A stretch of 64,000 bases of DNA from Hyphomicrobiales bacterium (GTDB lineage: Bacteria; Pseudomonadota; Alphaproteobacteria; Rhizobiales; Rhizobiaceae), in NCBI GenBank assembly GCA_003963455.1, contig RXJA01000019.1, positions 1-64,000 on the forward strand, in the 5' to 3' direction. The notes under the pieces were generated by a model. The model saw only the letters and a program-made list of their open reading frames with translations, had not been told where the DNA came from and searched no databases. Position numbers and translations under genes: made by a program. Shown in pieces: positions 1 to 8,063 of this stretch. Every line of letters begins with the position of its first letter. Position 1 is the first letter of the stretch.

Positions 1-2
1 GG

Positions 3-250
3 GGATTCTTTCTGAAAGCGCAAATCGTCGCTGCAGCAGAGGAACCGGAAGACGATTCGCTCGCGCAAGAGTTCGCCGAGATCGACACGGTCCTGGCGCG
101 CTCGTCGAAGCGGCTCAGCCGCGCCGACGTCGCGCCGGCGCGAGCGTGCCAGGACGATTACACGCCCGACCGTGCTCTACGACGAGGATTGGGACGAGGG
201 CGCTCGCCTGACTGAATGGCGCGACGTGCTGGCTCCGGATTCGGGACTTG
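3..250 (+). pseudogene. Relic of RHE_PE00001-type (DUF1612/helix-turn-helix) plasmid protein
   Basis: Frame 3 opens at the window edge with GFFLKAQIVAAAEEPEDD and a run resembling the linker of RHE_PE00001-family proteins of rhizobial plasmids. Near base 175 the family match moves to frame 1, giving VLYDEDWDEGARLTEWRDVL, a stretch I recall as conserved in that family. The match is lost after about base 240, so the helix-turn-helix C-terminus is absent. The gene is therefore frameshifted, 3'-truncated and cut on its 5' side by the window. The family name is from memory; a sequencing error could explain the frameshift but not the missing C-terminus. Confidence 0.5.
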
Positions 251-355
251 TTAACCTCAAAGCGAGGACATTTCAGGGGAGCACGGGACCAACGATGACG
301 TAAAGGTGCTCACCTCCTGCTCGCCGCATCACCAGCGCGATAACGGACCCTCTGC

Positions 356-1603
356 TCATAACGGCAGTTTGATCGAAACGGCCGTCCCCCGCTTAAGCTC
401 GGATGCAATGGAAAACTGCCCCTTAAGAGCAGCGATCATGTGAGCACATCCCGCAAGTCCCAAACCCGTATGCGAGCCCGCTCTGGTGGAGAAAAAAGGA
501 GTGGTCACCTTTCGAAGGATCTCGCCAGACATACCTGGTCCGTTGTCGGTTATCTCGATGACCACTCGTCGTGAATGAAGCAAAGAGCGCCGTTGTGCGT
601 ATGCCTTTATCTCAATCCGCAGGCTTTTCTCTTGGCTGCACGCCAAGACGGCGTTTCGCACCAACTCGTCCAGAACCAGTCGGATTTGAACAGCCGGAAG
701 CTGAATCTCTTTCACCTCTGGCGTCACTTGGACGTCGAATTTCGCCGAATGCGTCCGCGTAACGGAGTTGATGATTGTTGTAAGCGGTTCCTTGACGCCA
801 TCCGCGTGGGCGAATGCTATGTTCGCCAACCCAGCTGTGATCGACTCCAATTGTTGCACAGCTTCCTTGGCCGCCTTTAACATGTCGGCGTTCCCGAAAT
901 TGCCTTCGTCCTGGAAATCGAGGAATAATCGCAGGGCTGCTACGCGTGAACGGGTCATATGGGCATGCAGCGCGGAGAACGATCGAAGTTGTTGGTCACG
1001 ACGCCGCCCGTAGGCGTTGCGTAGGTGGATGAAAATATAGCCTGCGGCGAAGAAGGCGAGGGCGACCGCGAACAGGAATCTGTTCCGAGACGCCCCGGCA
1101 GCGATACGTCCGGCTTGGTTCAGCATGGCCGCGTGTGCGACGGCGGTCCCAGACACCTCATACATGCGCTGCTCGAGGTCAGGCATGGATTTTAGAGCAT
1201 CGTCGATGTTGTTGGACCCATTCAGGACATGGTCTACATGCGCACGCAAACTTGCCTGCATGCCGCGCAGGGAATCCATGTCGCGCTCTTTGAGGAATTT
1301 CGGCAGATACTCAAGGCGAAGTACCTGTTCGACATTTGTGTCTAACAGAAAGACCTGTTGATTGAGATCCGGATCGAGCTTTCCCGTTGCAGCGGCGAGC
1401 CGGAGAGCTCCGAATACCCTGGCCAATCGCTCTCGGATTTGTGTCGTCCGCCACTGAATCTCATAGGACTGGCCGAAGTTGAGATCGGAATCCGCTCGAT
1501 ACTGTTCAGACCGAAGAAACGCCCATGCACAAAGTGCAAGTGCCAATCCGAGAGCCAGATAGGGGAGGGCGCTTCTGACAGCAGGAGAAAAGGCCAGCTT
1601 CAT
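356..1603 (-). CDS. Membrane sensor histidine kinase
   Basis: A 415-residue two-component sensor kinase. Two membrane segments (about 12-30 and 175-194) enclose a periplasmic or extracytoplasmic sensor region of about 145 residues. The C-terminal HATPase domain is complete: N box DELVRNA near 312, G1 box DNGPGM near 353, F box PFFSTR near 369 and G2 box GLGLAG near 380. The dimerisation helix is atypical, and the best phospho-acceptor candidates are the histidines in LHAHMTRSR near 212-214. I chose the ATG at 1603 over the upstream start at 1639 because it makes an ATGA overlap with the preceding gene's stop. It is the last gene of the operon response regulator, FkbM, molybdopterin-domain protein, kinase, so it probably pairs with that regulator and may sense through the exported protein. 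Confidence 0.85.
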   Translation of the reverse strand: MKLAFSPAVRSALPYLALGLALALCAWAFLRSEQYRADSDLNFGQSYEIQWRTTQIRERLARVFGALRLAAATGKLDPDLNQQVFLLDTNVEQVLRLEYLPKFLKERDMDSLRGMQASLRAHVDHVLNGSNNIDDALKSMPDLEQRMYEVSGTAVAHAAMLNQAGRIAAGASRNRFLFAVALAFFAAGYIFIHLRNAYGRRRDQQLRSFSALHAHMTRSRVAALRLFLDFQDEGNFGNADMLKAAKEAVQQLESITAGLANIAFAHADGVKEPLTTIINSVTRTHSAKFDVQVTPEVKEIQLPAVQIRLVLDELVRNAVLACSQEKSLRIEIKAYAQRRSLLHSRRVVIEITDNGPGMSGEILRKVTTPFFSTRAGSHTGLGLAGCAHMIAALKGQFSIASELKRGTAVSIKLPL

Positions 1604-2160
1604 TGCAGCGGCCGAACAGCGACGACGAACCACACCCAAATGGAATTACGCGCCGGCACGTAATCGCTCGGGAGTTGGTCATATGGCCAGACTAGGAAAA
1701 TCGGCCCTTGCTCCTCTTTGGTGAGGGCCGTGAATTCCTGGCCGGTCTTGCATCGCCCCCTCTTGCGATCCGCATCCTGGCAAGCTCGATCGATAGCAAA
1801 AATGGGCCCGTACGCTTTAATCTCGGAGAGCATGATCTCTGACACGAAATTGTCAAAGGCCACAAATTGGATCGAATCTGCGCCGTCCAGGCCGTGTTTG
1901 CGCAAAACATCAAGGATGTGCGGCCCTCTGTATTTGATCTGCTCGCCCTCCTTGGTCCAGGGCGTGCGGGTCTCGACGACAACATTCTCAAAATCGGAGC
2001 GCAAATGGTCAACCGAATATTGCTCCAGCGGGTGCTGTTGCTGGCCTTCAATTGTCAGGACTGTCGGATCGGTGTACGCAGCCAAAAGTCCTGTCGATGA
2101 AACTGCAAGCGTAAAGACGGCCACTGCGAGATTCTTACACTGCGTGTGCAATTTCAGCAT
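1600..2160 (-). CDS. Exported molybdopterin-binding-domain (sulfite-oxidase fold) protein
   Basis: About 186 residues. A lysine-rich start and hydrophobic stretch (AVAVFTLAVSSTGLLA) form a signal peptide. The mature part has the pattern of the short stand-alone oxidoreductase molybdopterin-binding domain: TIEGQQQHPLEQYSVDHLRS, TPWTKEG, GPHILDVLRKHG, YGPIFAIDRAC, GPIFLVWPYDQ and a C-terminal NSIWVWFVV. Members of this group usually act as small periplasmic proteins of unknown redox role or as sensory domains. No separate molybdenum-enzyme partner is encoded nearby; the neighbours are a kinase and a response regulator, so a sensory role is inferred. The start at 2160 gives the cleaner signal peptide, although an ATG at 2178 is also in frame. 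It overlaps the upstream FkbM gene by 26 bp and the kinase by 4 bp. Confidence 0.7.
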   Translation of the reverse strand: MLKLHTQCKNLAVAVFTLAVSSTGLLAAYTDPTVLTIEGQQQHPLEQYSVDHLRSDFENVVVETRTPWTKEGEQIKYRGPHILDVLRKHGLDGADSIQFVAFDNFVSEIMLSEIKAYGPIFAIDRACQDADRKRGRCKTGQEFTALTKEEQGPIFLVWPYDQLPSDYVPARNSIWVWFVVAVRPLQ

Positions 2161-2839
2161 CGAACGATCTTTCTCCATCTTCTTTCGAATATAGGACGCA
2201 GGGGCCGCTCGACCCCCGCGGATCGTAAATCAAGCCTTTCTTGGCTAGGGCCGTGTTGATTGTTTGAATTCCGGCAAGGCCATACAGATGATCGTGTAGT
2301 TCGAGGAAGACGCGCTCAACGCCGGGGAGTAGCGCCTGGTCGAGCAAATCGAGCTCAGCCCCTTCGATATCCATCACCAGCGCGTTTATTCCATGTTTTT
2401 CGATGAACGCGTCCACATCGATTGTGGTGATCTCCAAGGCATGATTGAAGGGGCCCTGGCTCGCAAAGGCTGAGGACATCCAAAGATCCGATCGACGATA
2501 GAAAGTCATTTTTTTCGGAGGTCCGGCCGCAAGAATACCGCTCGAAAGGACGATATTATCGCCTCCGTTGGCGGCAACCACCCGTCGGGCTAGTTGTGCT
2601 GTCTCGGGATCTGCCTCGAAGCTCCAGACGTGAACATCGGGCACAGTCGCAATGATCGATGTTATGATGCCAAGGCCGCTACCGAGCTCAAGGACCCTAT
2701 CACCTGCGCGTACGGCCCGCGGAATTCGTCGGGCTTCATTGGCTTCGTAGCGACCGCTTTGCAACGCATTCCAGATTTCTTCCGAAACCTCGCTACGATT
2801 GATCGGTACCGCAATGCCGTGGACTTTGAACGGACGCAC
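2135..2839 (-). CDS. FkbM-family SAM-dependent methyltransferase
   Basis: A 234-residue class I methyltransferase. The SAM-binding motif I is VLELGSGLG near 51-59, followed by an acidic loop (SFEADPETA) and the FkbM signature region ITTIDVDAFIEKHGINALVMDIEG, given here as two joined parts around residues 136-160. FkbM-type enzymes O-methylate sugars, polyketides or peptides; the substrate here cannot be read. It lies between the response regulator (3 bp gap on its 5' side) and the molybdopterin-domain gene, so it is very likely co-transcribed with a two-component system. That is unusual company for this family. A regulatory or glycan-modifying output of the signalling pathway is possible but is only inference. 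Confidence 0.75.
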   Translation of the reverse strand: MRPFKVHGIAVPINRSEVSEEIWNALQSGRYEANEARRIPRAVRAGDRVLELGSGLGIITSIIATVPDVHVWSFEADPETAQLARRVVAANGGDNIVLSSGILAAGPPKKMTFYRRSDLWMSSAFASQGPFNHALEITTIDVDAFIEKHGINALVMDIEGAELDLLDQALLPGVERVFLELHDHLYGLAGIQTINTALAKKGLIYDPRGSSGPCVLYSKEDGERSFDAEIAHAV

Positions 2840-2842
2840 GAT

Positions 2843-3469
2843 CTAGAAGCCCTTCGGAAGCTGACCGAACTTCAGAAGTTTGGCGCGTGCCTGCTTATAG
2901 TATTTTTCCGCGCTTGCGGTATCGATGGAAAGCTCTTTTGCCATTTCTTCGAACACCGCGCGACGTTTTGCTCCTGGCGGGCGGCGCAGCATCAAAGAGA
3001 CTATTTGCTCTTCCCGTGGGGTGAGTCCCGAAAAATGTACTTCCGGGACAGGCGCACTTGCATCGGAGTAGCGTAGGGAGAATCCGTTCTCAACGATCTC
3101 ATTCAGCATTTTGCGCAGCGCCGTTCGCGACAGGCCGGTTTTTCCAATGTAGGCGGCCACTCCTAGCTTACGACACGACTCCGCTTCTGGCGGCGTGTCG
3201 GATCCTGTGATGACGATCAATCTCGCTTTGGGTGAGGCATGGGCGATCGCTTCGACGACGTGCATGCGCTCGTCTGTTGATGTCGGATCAAACCCCGGCA
3301 GCCCCGGATCGACGAAGACGAGATCAAACTCTTCCTGCCTTAGCAATTGTCCGGCGAGCTCGAGTGTTTGGGCGCCGGCGACATAACAGTCGCCGAAAGT
3401 GTCTTTGAGCTCAGCGATCAAGGCGAGCCGCATCAGATCCTGGTCTTCGACGACAAGAGCGCGGTACAT
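2843..3469 (-). CDS. LuxR-type two-component response regulator
   Basis: A 208-residue regulator. The receiver begins YRALVVEDQD, with acidic residues E8 and D9, the phospho-acceptor D54 in LVFVDPGLPG, a T/S site in VITGSD and a lysine in YIGKTG. The C-terminal half carries a LuxR/NarL-like helix-turn-helix beginning LTPREEQIVSLML and continuing through ELSIDTASAEKYYKQARAKL. The recognition helix is somewhat atypical. I chose the ATG at 3469 because the receiver starts immediately there and AGGTGA lies just upstream; longer in-frame starts up to 3622 would add an unrelated basic tail. It is the first gene of the operon ending with the histidine kinase at 356-1603, its likely partner. Confidence 0.82.
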   Translation of the reverse strand: MYRALVVEDQDLMRLALIAELKDTFGDCYVAGAQTLELAGQLLRQEEFDLVFVDPGLPGFDPTSTDERMHVVEAIAHASPKARLIVITGSDTPPEAESCRKLGVAAYIGKTGLSRTALRKMLNEIVENGFSLRYSDASAPVPEVHFSGLTPREEQIVSLMLRRPPGAKRRAVFEEMAKELSIDTASAEKYYKQARAKLLKFGQLPKGF

Positions 3470-3681
3470 GGTCACCTCGCGTGACATAGACCCAACCGCC
3501 CTAGGCGGCGATAACGCATTCCGGCCGAAAGAAAAAGGGGATGGCCTCATCCCCCCTTTCGAGAAAACGGGAGTCCCTCGTCCCTTTCTTGCCACTGGCA
3601 TAGCTGACACAAGTTGGAGCACCCGCTTTCAACGAGGGATAGCGGCTTGGCTAGACCAGCGCGGAACGTGATTTCGTCGCC

Positions 3682-4086
3682 ATGACGCTCGCAAGAAACT
3701 TCCAATGGCTACGCAGGAGCGGCCAGAGGCTTGGCACGCCGAGCGCGATTGCAAAGCTGGATAGTGCAGGCGCTGCTAATCGCATACTTCAGCGACGCCT
3801 AAGTCCACGCTGGCATCCAATCAGATTATTGCTGATTTGGCTCCGCAACCGAAATGCGAGGCGCACAATTGCTTCGCTGGTCGCAGCCGAGCCGATTAAC
3901 GCACGGGAGGCTTGCGACAAGGTACTGGGTGTCGCGGCCGTCATGATTGCCACTGGGATCGATGTCAGTGACACGCAGCGAGCTCAGGTCATTTCGTCCG
4001 CAACGCGCTTTGGCGATGAAGTCTCTGAAATGCTGGGTTCAAAGCGATCGAAGACGGGCTCTGCAACCAACCGCCGGCAGCGCTAG
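3682..4086 (+). CDS. Hypothetical protein, 134 residues
   Basis: I do not recognise this product. It is basic at its N-terminus, has one moderately hydrophobic stretch (WHPIRLLLIWL) and a helical central part (INAREACDKVLGVAAVMIATG). No signal peptide or catalytic motif is visible. It is the only open frame of size between two divergent operons, the response-regulator operon to its left and the nuclease-like operon to its right, and its 3' end overlaps the end of the facing gene by 4 bp. It may be a small plasmid protein or chance coding; a conserved homologue in related plasmids would settle this. Confidence 0.35.
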   Translation: MTLARNFQWLRRSGQRLGTPSAIAKLDSAGAANRILQRRLSPRWHPIRLLLIWLRNRNARRTIASLVAAEPINAREACDKVLGVAAVMIATGIDVSDTQRAQVISSATRFGDEVSEMLGSKRSKTGSATNRRQR

Positions 4087-4556
4087 CGCCGCAGGTTGAA
4101 CCAATGACGGGTCAGTGATCCGTCATTATCAGAGATATCGAAATAGTACGGCTCTTCGCGGAACGGCCGGGGTATCGACACCGTGTCGCCGCAGCTATCC
4201 CGTCGACCGCATGCGGCGCCCTTCTTTACGCAAATGTTCGGATCGCTTCGGGTGCCGTGACTGACCTCGCTATAGCCAACTGTCCAGCCGGCCGGGCAAT
4301 CTGCGTATCTCTCGAATCCAGGCGCTCCGATGCCCGCCTCGGGACAGGTAGGCCATGTGAAGCTCCAGCTGCTCATCGCCGCAATCAGTCGTTCCATTGG
4401 CGGGTGGCAGGCTGGCACTCCATGCCAGGACGGATCCGATGAAGATGCACATAAGAGAACCTCGCAGCCCCATTCGCTGGCGGCCGCGTCGGAAACGTCG
4501 ACCGACAATGCTCTGACTCCGATGGCAAGGATGAAGGCGGTCCTGGAAGGTCCCAT
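4083..4556 (-). CDS. Conserved transfer-region protein, cysteine-rich, possibly exported
   Basis: About 157 residues. A hydrophobic N-terminal stretch (TAFILAIGVRALSV) may be a weak export signal, and it is followed by a cysteine-rich body: WGCEVLLCASS, PACHPPMERL, SWSFTWPTCPEAG and CVKKGAACGRRDSC. I recall WGCEVLLC-type proteins encoded beside virB clusters in rhizobial plasmids, but no function is established to my knowledge. The ATG at 4556 is preferred over a TTG at 4577 because GGAG sits 8 bases upstream of it. It overlaps the 3' end of the preceding nuclease-like gene by 172 bp in another frame, which is unusual and may reflect a lost stop codon or frameshift in that gene. It is the last gene of the four-gene minus-strand operon divergent from virB1. 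Confidence 0.65.
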   Translation of the reverse strand: MGPSRTAFILAIGVRALSVDVSDAAASEWGCEVLLCASSSDPSWHGVPACHPPMERLIAAMSSWSFTWPTCPEAGIGAPGFERYADCPAGWTVGYSEVSHGTRSDPNICVKKGAACGRRDSCGDTVSIPRPFREEPYYFDISDNDGSLTRHWFNLRR

Positions 4557-5230
4557 GGTTTCTTCTCCGGATGGCAACGGTCGGTCCGGCGCGGTCGTTT
4601 TCGCGCGTCGGCGAATGGTGGAGAGATCTCTCGCTTTCGCTCCGCCAGCAGATTGAATTCAGCGGTCGGCTGTCTCTGCAGGGTTCGATCGACTGCTTTG
4701 GTGCGCCACTCGTCCATGTCGAGGACGTAGGTGGCCCACATGCCGTAGCGCGCCGCCATAGCGTAGCGTTGCCAGGTGACATATTGGGGCAGGGAAGGGG
4801 AGGTGACCCGTGCCCAGCCGACGCGCAGCATCTCGATGGCGAGATCGCGCCCGTGCGTGGAGCATGCGCTGACGTATTTCCCGTCGAGATCGATCGCCTT
4901 TGCTGTACAGGCGACGGTGCTACTGCCGATGCTGCGTTTGAGCCAGGCCTTGGCAATCGGTCCGCAGGGCACCGGTTTGAGCGCTTTGTTTGCGCCGTAG
5001 CGGGTCGGGTCGAAAGCCCATTGCGGCAATTCACAAACGTCGATCCCGGCCAGCCGGACCATCTGTGCCGCCCGGGGAAACCAGAGCGTACGACCATCTA
5101 TCACCGACGCCCGGCCCGTTATGGTTCCGGTGGGCAGCAAGGGCGTTACTTCCGATCCGACAACGTCGCCCGTCCAGCTAGGGGAGGGGAGGGCAATCGT
5201 AGCCACCAGTAATACAGCCGGAAGTCTCAT
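4385..5230 (-). CDS. Exported thermonuclease-family (SNase-like) protein
   Basis: 281 residues with an N-terminal signal peptide (MRLPAVLLVATIALPSPSWT). The body resembles a staphylococcal-nuclease OB-fold: TGRASVIDGRTLWFP, then VRLAGIDVCELPQW matching the RLxGIDxPE strand, then DLDGKYVSACSTHGRDLAIEMLRVGWARV corresponding to the usual DRYGR region (residue positions about 135-165). The second catalytic arginine of the family appears replaced by lysine (DGKYV), so nuclease activity is uncertain. The ATG at 5230 overlaps the previous stop as ATGA. The last 60 or so residues are read from DNA that also encodes the next gene in another frame and look non-native, suggesting that the original stop was near 4556. 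It may act on cell wall or DNA during transfer; this is inferred from context only. Confidence 0.68.
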   Translation of the reverse strand: MRLPAVLLVATIALPSPSWTGDVVGSEVTPLLPTGTITGRASVIDGRTLWFPRAAQMVRLAGIDVCELPQWAFDPTRYGANKALKPVPCGPIAKAWLKRSIGSSTVACTAKAIDLDGKYVSACSTHGRDLAIEMLRVGWARVTSPSLPQYVTWQRYAMAARYGMWATYVLDMDEWRTKAVDRTLQRQPTAEFNLLAERKREISPPFADARKRPRRTDRCHPEKKPWDLPGPPSSLPSESEHCRSTFPTRPPANGAARFSYVHLHRIRPGMECQPATRQWND

Positions 5231-5757
5231 GGACTTGCCGACGTCTTTGCGGCAGCGCGACCGAGAAGGATCGCGGGATGCTGCACGTCCTGGAACTGCC
5301 AGAGCCCTGCGCGCTTTTCGCGCGCGACCTGCTCGGCCACCGCATAGGCTGGGGAATAGGGAAGGCCGTCCGGTTGCAGGGCAGCGAAAGCGTAGCCGGA
5401 CGTGATCATGAGGTTGCTGAGATCCAGTCGGTCGGCGCCGACTGTCGCATAGCAGACGACATAGGCGACCCGTGCGATGGTGGCCACTGGTGCGCAGACC
5501 GGCCTGGTGTCGGTAATGAATGCAGCAAGGACGGCAAGAGAGGCTTCGCCGCAATCCTCTCGGTGGCCGGACCGATCCGTATAGAACGTGCCTCGTAGGC
5601 AGGACTGAACGCCGTAGAGGTGGTATCTCGCGCCGGCGTCCGTCCAGCTGTCGCCGCTTTCGAGCGCCACGCCAGGCCGGAGGTCAAAATATCCCGCCGG
5701 CGCCGCGCTCGCAGGCCCGGCTATGGAGGCCACGATGAGGAGGGCGGCCCTCTTCAT
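5227..5757 (-). CDS. Exported SNase-like protein with degenerate active site
   Basis: 176 residues beginning with a signal peptide (MKRAALLIVASIAGPASA). The region YHLYGVQSCLRG aligns with the RLxGIDxPE strand of SNase-like proteins but lacks the arginine and acidic residues, and AREKRAGLWQFQ resembles the C-terminal AR..R.GLW motif of that family. I infer a structural relative without catalytic capacity. It is translationally coupled on both sides by ATGA overlaps to the two other SNase-like genes, so the three are made together. What they do is unknown to me. Their position back to back with virB1 suggests export and a role in the transfer channel or at the cell envelope. Confidence 0.62.
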   Translation of the reverse strand: MKRAALLIVASIAGPASAAPAGYFDLRPGVALESGDSWTDAGARYHLYGVQSCLRGTFYTDRSGHREDCGEASLAVLAAFITDTRPVCAPVATIARVAYVVCYATVGADRLDLSNLMITSGYAFAALQPDGLPYSPAYAVAEQVAREKRAGLWQFQDVQHPAILLGRAAAKTSASP

Positions 5758-6359
5758 TGCGCTTTGATCCTGGGATCAGCCCACATGCCAAATCCGCCGC
5801 GGCCGATTTTTTCGGCTTGTTCGAGATCGGGCCTGGCCGGACTGCCATCCGGTTTTTTGGCAATCCGGTGCGTTCCAAGCGAAACGAGTTGCTCCTCGAA
5901 CATGTCGACCGTGTCGAGGCTGCCGGGATAGTTATAGTAGCCGTAGCAGGTGGCATCCTGAGCCGGGGCATTGGCTTCGCTGACGAACGCCCTGCAGTAG
6001 ATGACCCTCGGCGATTTGAGCAGCGTCTCAAGCCCACGCTTGGCGTAGTCGGCACACCTGCCGGTAAAATTCTCACGGCGGTTCACCATATCGCCACTGC
6101 ATGGCTCGATGCCGAAGAGATGAAGAGTGATCTTGTCGTTTACCGCGAAATCGGTCGGCGAGACCGCCTTGAACCCGCTTGCCGAGGCGAAGCCCCTGCG
6201 GTCCGTGACCCCGCCTTTGCCGTCGTAATACTCGATGACCAACACGGTCTTTCCCGGCGCCACGAGTGAGCGGATGTAAGCCTGATCGACAGGGCTCGCG
6301 GCGAAAGCCGGCACAGCCGCCGCTAGGCAGAGAGCAAGGCCTCTAATTAGGACCTTCAT
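5754..6359 (-). CDS. Exported SNase-like protein, first gene of its operon
   Basis: 201 residues. Signal peptide MKVLIRGLALCLAAAVPAFA, then a body with LHLFGIEPC in place of the RLxGIDxPE strand, CADYAKRGLETLLKS corresponding to the helix that follows, and a C-terminal RIGRGGFGMW-like end (positions near 190) recalling the AR..R.GLW motif. Catalytic arginines are not evident. The ATG at 6359 was chosen because the signal peptide begins there; the open frame extends much further upstream into the divergent promoter region. It starts the four-gene minus operon and lies 151 bp from the proposed virB1 start, so the intergenic stretch probably holds both divergent promoters. Confidence 0.65.
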   Translation of the reverse strand: MKVLIRGLALCLAAAVPAFAASPVDQAYIRSLVAPGKTVLVIEYYDGKGGVTDRRGFASASGFKAVSPTDFAVNDKITLHLFGIEPCSGDMVNRRENFTGRCADYAKRGLETLLKSPRVIYCRAFVSEANAPAQDATCYGYYNYPGSLDTVDMFEEQLVSLGTHRIAKKPDGSPARPDLEQAEKIGRGGFGMWADPRIKAQ

Positions 6360-6510
6360 CGAAACCGTACTCCGCAACCGATTTGCTGCTGAGTGGAATA
6401 TGCCCGTCTTGCGGTCGCAAGACAAGAAAAAATCATAGCTAAATTGACATTCTTTTTCATCTGGCATACCGATTCCGATGTTTGATGTTGTCTGCTCTGG
6501 ATGTTTTGGC

Positions 6511-7407
6511 ATGGCCCGTCCATTTCTATCTTTGTATGCCCGGCGCCTCGTGGCGCCGACCCTACTCGGGATAGCAAGCGTGATTCTCGCCTTTCCAGCG
6601 TTCTCAACGGAACGAAGGAGCCAAGACGCCAAAATTCCCGCTATTCCTGGCACCGATGCGGTCACCGGCAACGTTCCGGACGTGGTCGACACTGTCTTCC
6701 GAAGCCGTTGGCTCGGTAGCGCACGAGAATTTTCCGTCGACGCTGCTGGCAAGATTCAAGCTTCGAACCGGGTGCCGTCGAGCGACCTTATCGATTCGAA
6801 AAGCGCCGCCATTGGCGTCAGCGGGCTGGCGCTGAGCGATAGTCAATTTGACTTATCTTCGACGGAGACAGGCCCCGCATGCGGTCCTTCCCCGCTGTCG
6901 GCGTCCGATATTGCCAGGCTTGTCGTTGCCGCGGCACGAAAACACCAAGTCGACCCGGATTTCGCGCTGGCGATCGCCGCCACGGAGAGCCGGCTGGATC
7001 GTGCCCGCAACTCGCCGAAGGGCGCACGCGGGCCCATGCAGCTCATGCCTTCGACCGCTGCGTTTCTCGGCGTCGCCGACATCTGTGATCCGGCAGAGAA
7101 CATCGACGGCGGTATCAGGCTGCTCAAGTCGCTGTTCGAGACCTACCGCAATCCGTTCATCGTCGCGGCCGCCTACAACGCCGGCGAGACAAACGTCCAG
7201 AAATACGGCGGCATCCCGCCGTTCCCGGAAACCGTCCGCTTCGTCGCCGAGGTGGTCAATCGACAACTCGGCCTGCCCACGCTGGAGGCAGGGAAAGGCG
7301 AGAGGACCAAAATCGCCCCGGTTGCAACAGCTATCGACGACGTGGCGACCGGCGTGCTGGGCGCCGGCAAATCGCGCCAGTGGGTAGGCGGCGTCATGCA
7401 ATTTTGA
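6511..7407 (+). CDS. virB1: VirB1-like lytic transglycosylase
   Basis: 298 residues from the ATG at 6511, chosen because it begins a credible signal peptide (RRLVAPTLLGIASVILAFPAFS); an ATG at 6478 is also in frame. The C-terminal half is a soluble lytic transglycosylase domain: AIAATESRLD with the catalytic glutamate, GARGPMQLMPSTAAFLG, and AAYNAGETNVQKYGGIPPFPE. It would cleave peptidoglycan glycan strands to open the wall for the type IV secretion channel. It is the first gene of the plus-strand virB operon, 14 bp ahead of virB2. A long low-complexity linker of about 100 residues separates the signal peptide from the enzyme domain. Confidence 0.88.
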   Translation: MARPFLSLYARRLVAPTLLGIASVILAFPAFSTERRSQDAKIPAIPGTDAVTGNVPDVVDTVFRSRWLGSAREFSVDAAGKIQASNRVPSSDLIDSKSAAIGVSGLALSDSQFDLSSTETGPACGPSPLSASDIARLVVAAARKHQVDPDFALAIAATESRLDRARNSPKGARGPMQLMPSTAAFLGVADICDPAENIDGGIRLLKSLFETYRNPFIVAAAYNAGETNVQKYGGIPPFPETVRFVAEVVNRQLGLPTLEAGKGERTKIAPVATAIDDVATGVLGAGKSRQWVGGVMQF

Positions 7408-7421
7408 ATGGAGACCCCGAC

Positions 7422-7760
7422 ATGAACGAGATCATCCCAAATCCTGCTTCGCCGAAGGCGCAACGAGTATTTCTCCTGCTGGTCGTCGCTGTGCTGGCTA
7501 TCACAGCCGCGGAACCTGCCTTGGCCCAGCAGACCTCTGGCGCCTTCGCGCCGCTCGAGACCGCGGTGCAGATGATCGTCGATTTCATCACCGGGCCGTT
7601 CGGGCGCCTGCTGGCGATCATCGCGGTGATCGGCCTTGGCTTCCTCGCCTTTGCCGGACGGCTTTCCTGGTTCACGGCTGGTGCCGTCGTGATCGGCATC
7701 GGCCTTGTCTTCGGCGCTCCGGCGATCGTCGACCAGATGATCTCTGCGGTCGGGAAGTAA
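7422..7760 (+). CDS. virB2: VirB2 pilin
   Basis: 112 residues. A long signal sequence (RVFLLLVVAVLAITAAEPALAQ) is followed by a mature part of about 70 residues with two hydrophobic segments, LLAIIAVIGLGFLAFAG and AGAVVIGIGLVFGAPAIV, the typical VirB2/TrbC pilin layout. It would be processed and assembled into the conjugative pilus. The gene sits 14 bp after virB1 and 3 bp before virB3, as in canonical virB operons. The start ATG at 7422 excludes the upstream in-frame extension from 7380, which lies inside virB1. Confidence 0.9.
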   Translation: MNEIIPNPASPKAQRVFLLLVVAVLAITAAEPALAQQTSGAFAPLETAVQMIVDFITGPFGRLLAIIAVIGLGFLAFAGRLSWFTAGAVVIGIGLVFGAPAIVDQMISAVGK

Positions 7761-7763
7761 ACC

Positions 7764-8063
7764 ATGGCCGAGCTCTCCGACGACACGCCTCATCTGACGC
7801 CGCTGGTGATCGGGCTGACGCGCCCACCGATGATGTGGGGCATCCCGCTCAGCGCCTTCTACCTCATCATCGGCGCCACGCTGATCGCGTTCCTGGTGAC
7901 GACCAGCTTCTGGGCCGCGACCATCGCGCCGGCTGCCTATCTCGCGCTGTTTGCACTCACCAGCCGCGATATTCGCATCCTCGACCTTGCCCAGGTTGCC
8001 GGTCGGCGGACACCGGGGACGCCAAACAAGCTGTTCTGGGGCACGAACTCCTACGGGCCATGA
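7764..8063 (+). CDS. virB3: VirB3 inner-membrane protein
   Basis: 99 residues with the VirB3 signature: GLTRPPMMWGIPLSAFYLI near the N-terminus, followed by adjacent hydrophobic segments through ATLIAFLVTTSFWAATIAPA and LALFALTS. It is a small inner-membrane component that works with VirB4 in pilus biogenesis. Its stop overlaps the virB4 start (ATGA at 8060-8063), indicating translational coupling; in some systems the two are fused. Confidence 0.92.
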   Translation: MAELSDDTPHLTPLVIGLTRPPMMWGIPLSAFYLIIGATLIAFLVTTSFWAATIAPAAYLALFALTSRDIRILDLAQVAGRRTPGTPNKLFWGTNSYGP

